Source: Leishmania donovani (taxonomy: Eukaryota > Euglenozoa > Kinetoplastea > Trypanosomatida > Trypanosomatidae). Taken from it: DNA of 64,000 nucleotides. The notes beneath the pieces are model-generated. The model did not search any database. It was not told where the DNA came from and saw only the letters and a list, made by a program, of their open reading frames with translations. The stretch is from positions 229,505-293,504 of the forward strand of contig NC_018235.1 in assembly GCF_000227135.1 (NCBI RefSeq), given 5' to 3'. Positions 63,121-64,000 of this stretch are shown here, in pieces. The position numbers and the translations under genes are program-made. The number at the start of each line of letters is the position of its first letter. Position 1 is the first letter of the stretch.

Positions 63121-64000
63121 CGTCGCGCAGCTTCGCAGCCGCCGGCCACTGCCTGAGCCCTTGGCAGACACACGCACGACCTTGCGCTGGGCCCACACAC
63201 GGCACTGTTGTCCATCCACCGCGTGGCCGTGTTGTGTCGTGCGTAGCACACGTATGCTCGGAGCATCACGGGTGCTCTGCGGTGGCTGGACCAGCCGCCC
63301 CACGCGCTGACGCTGCTGGAAACGGTCTCAAGAGCGACGGGTGCGTTAGTGCCACTCAGGGCCGCCCCTATCCGTGTTCGCCGCGCTGCTCAGAAGTGCC
63401 CCGGGTGATCTGTACAGACGGTATAAGTGGGCCGCAGCCAATGCACCAAGACGCACCGCACCGACGATGACGGCGGACGCGGTGTCCGGCCCCTACACCG
63501 ACGCGCAAACGAACAGTTGAGGAGCCGCCTGCGTACAGCGGGCAACACAGCAAGCCCCCATGACAAGCCAGCATTGAGGTCACGGCCCCGCCGATGGCGC
63601 GCGTGCGGCGGCGCGCCGAGTGTTGTCTTGCCTCTCTCGCGTGGAGCTTCACGAACTAATCGACGCACTGGCGCCTCTACGCACGGCCATCTCCTTGCCG
63701 ACGGTGGAGGGTGCGCCGCAACGCTGTGACGCTGGCGTGTGCGACCGTTGTCTATGCCATCTCGCCATGGAGGGGTGCCCACTGCGTCGCTCAGCATGGC
63801 GACCGCTGGGCTGCGGCGCCTCGACTTGTGCATGACTGCCGTGTTCAGCCGCGAGCAGGCGTTCGCCCACACGCAGCACACCATCGACGCTGCTAGCCTC
63901 CACCACTTGGTCGGCATCTCACGGCAACGACGTGGGCGAGCTGTTTGCCGCCGTGCATCAAGGCCGCGTGTGGGCGGCAAGGTGTACGAATGGGAAACTG
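63121..64000. other. GC-rich sequence without intact gene, continuation of decayed region
   Basis: GC-rich, lacking the microsatellites of the other spacers, with short open stretches in all frames (for example 63620-63835 and 63711-63896 on +, 63390-63980 on -). No domain is recognisable. An FSREQ stretch read near 63843 also occurs near 62904 in a different context. Probably part of the same decayed element, which runs off the window. Confidence 0.35.

Noticed and set aside
1..64000. tRNA, rRNA, CRISPR arrays or telomeric TTAGGG repeats
   Set aside because: No tRNA box pattern, rRNA sequence, spaced direct-repeat array or TTAGGG tract was found by reading; short tRNAs or snoRNAs could be missed without a covariance search.

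Overview
The window looks like nuclear DNA of a trypanosomatid, most probably Leishmania or a close relative. All convincing genes are long, intron-free, GC-rich ORFs on the + strand. They are separated by multi-kilobase spacers full of pyrimidine tracts, GT/CA microsatellites and homopolymers. Nearly every gene has a pyrimidine tract followed by AG just upstream of its ATG, as expected for trans-splicing of one polycistronic transcript. I cannot assign the species. There are no bacterial-type operons, CRISPR arrays, rRNA or tRNA genes that I could see.

Layout. 179-1009 encodes a mitochondrial ribosomal protein of the mL49/Img2 family. 2152-2787, 5378-6097 and 15748-16179 encode three related small single-pass membrane proteins, each with a signal-peptide-like N-terminus and an NPL(Q/R) motif near the C-terminus. 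8185-9735 encodes an unrelated one-TM protein with a Ser/Thr/Ala-rich tail. 22502-31153 and 34372-41193 are a pair of very large paralogues (about 2883 and 2273 aa) with identical N-myristoylation-type starts, seven shared blocks and huge Q/P/S/A-rich C-terminal halves. 43418-44320 is a four-TM amastin-like protein. 49979-50869 is a J-domain protein. 53444-57523 is a receptor-like protein of 1359 aa: TM, glycosylatable ectodomain, TM, HAMP-like linker, degenerate cyclase-like region and C-terminal pseudokinase.

The right end is repeat-rich. A repeat of about 0.37-0.42 kb (repeat A) lies on both sides of the pseudokinase gene, its first two copies exactly 6800 bp apart in direct orientation. 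A third copy is cut by an N gap and a fragment lies at 17306-17365. A second repeat (B, 306 bp) is duplicated at 61051 and 61776 and leads into a multi-frame, stop-broken coding-like region up to the window end. That region resembles a decayed mobile element or pseudogene; a TATE-type or retroposon origin is only a guess. Three N gaps of exactly 99 bases (32234-32332, 59492-59590, 61357-61455) lie in a poly-G tract or inside repeats, so local copy number is not reliable.

The genes do not form one pathway. The common themes are membrane and surface proteins (three paralogues, one-TM protein, amastin-like protein, receptor pseudokinase) and lineage-specific scaffold-like proteins. Expression control is expected to be post-transcriptional, through the unusually long spacers.
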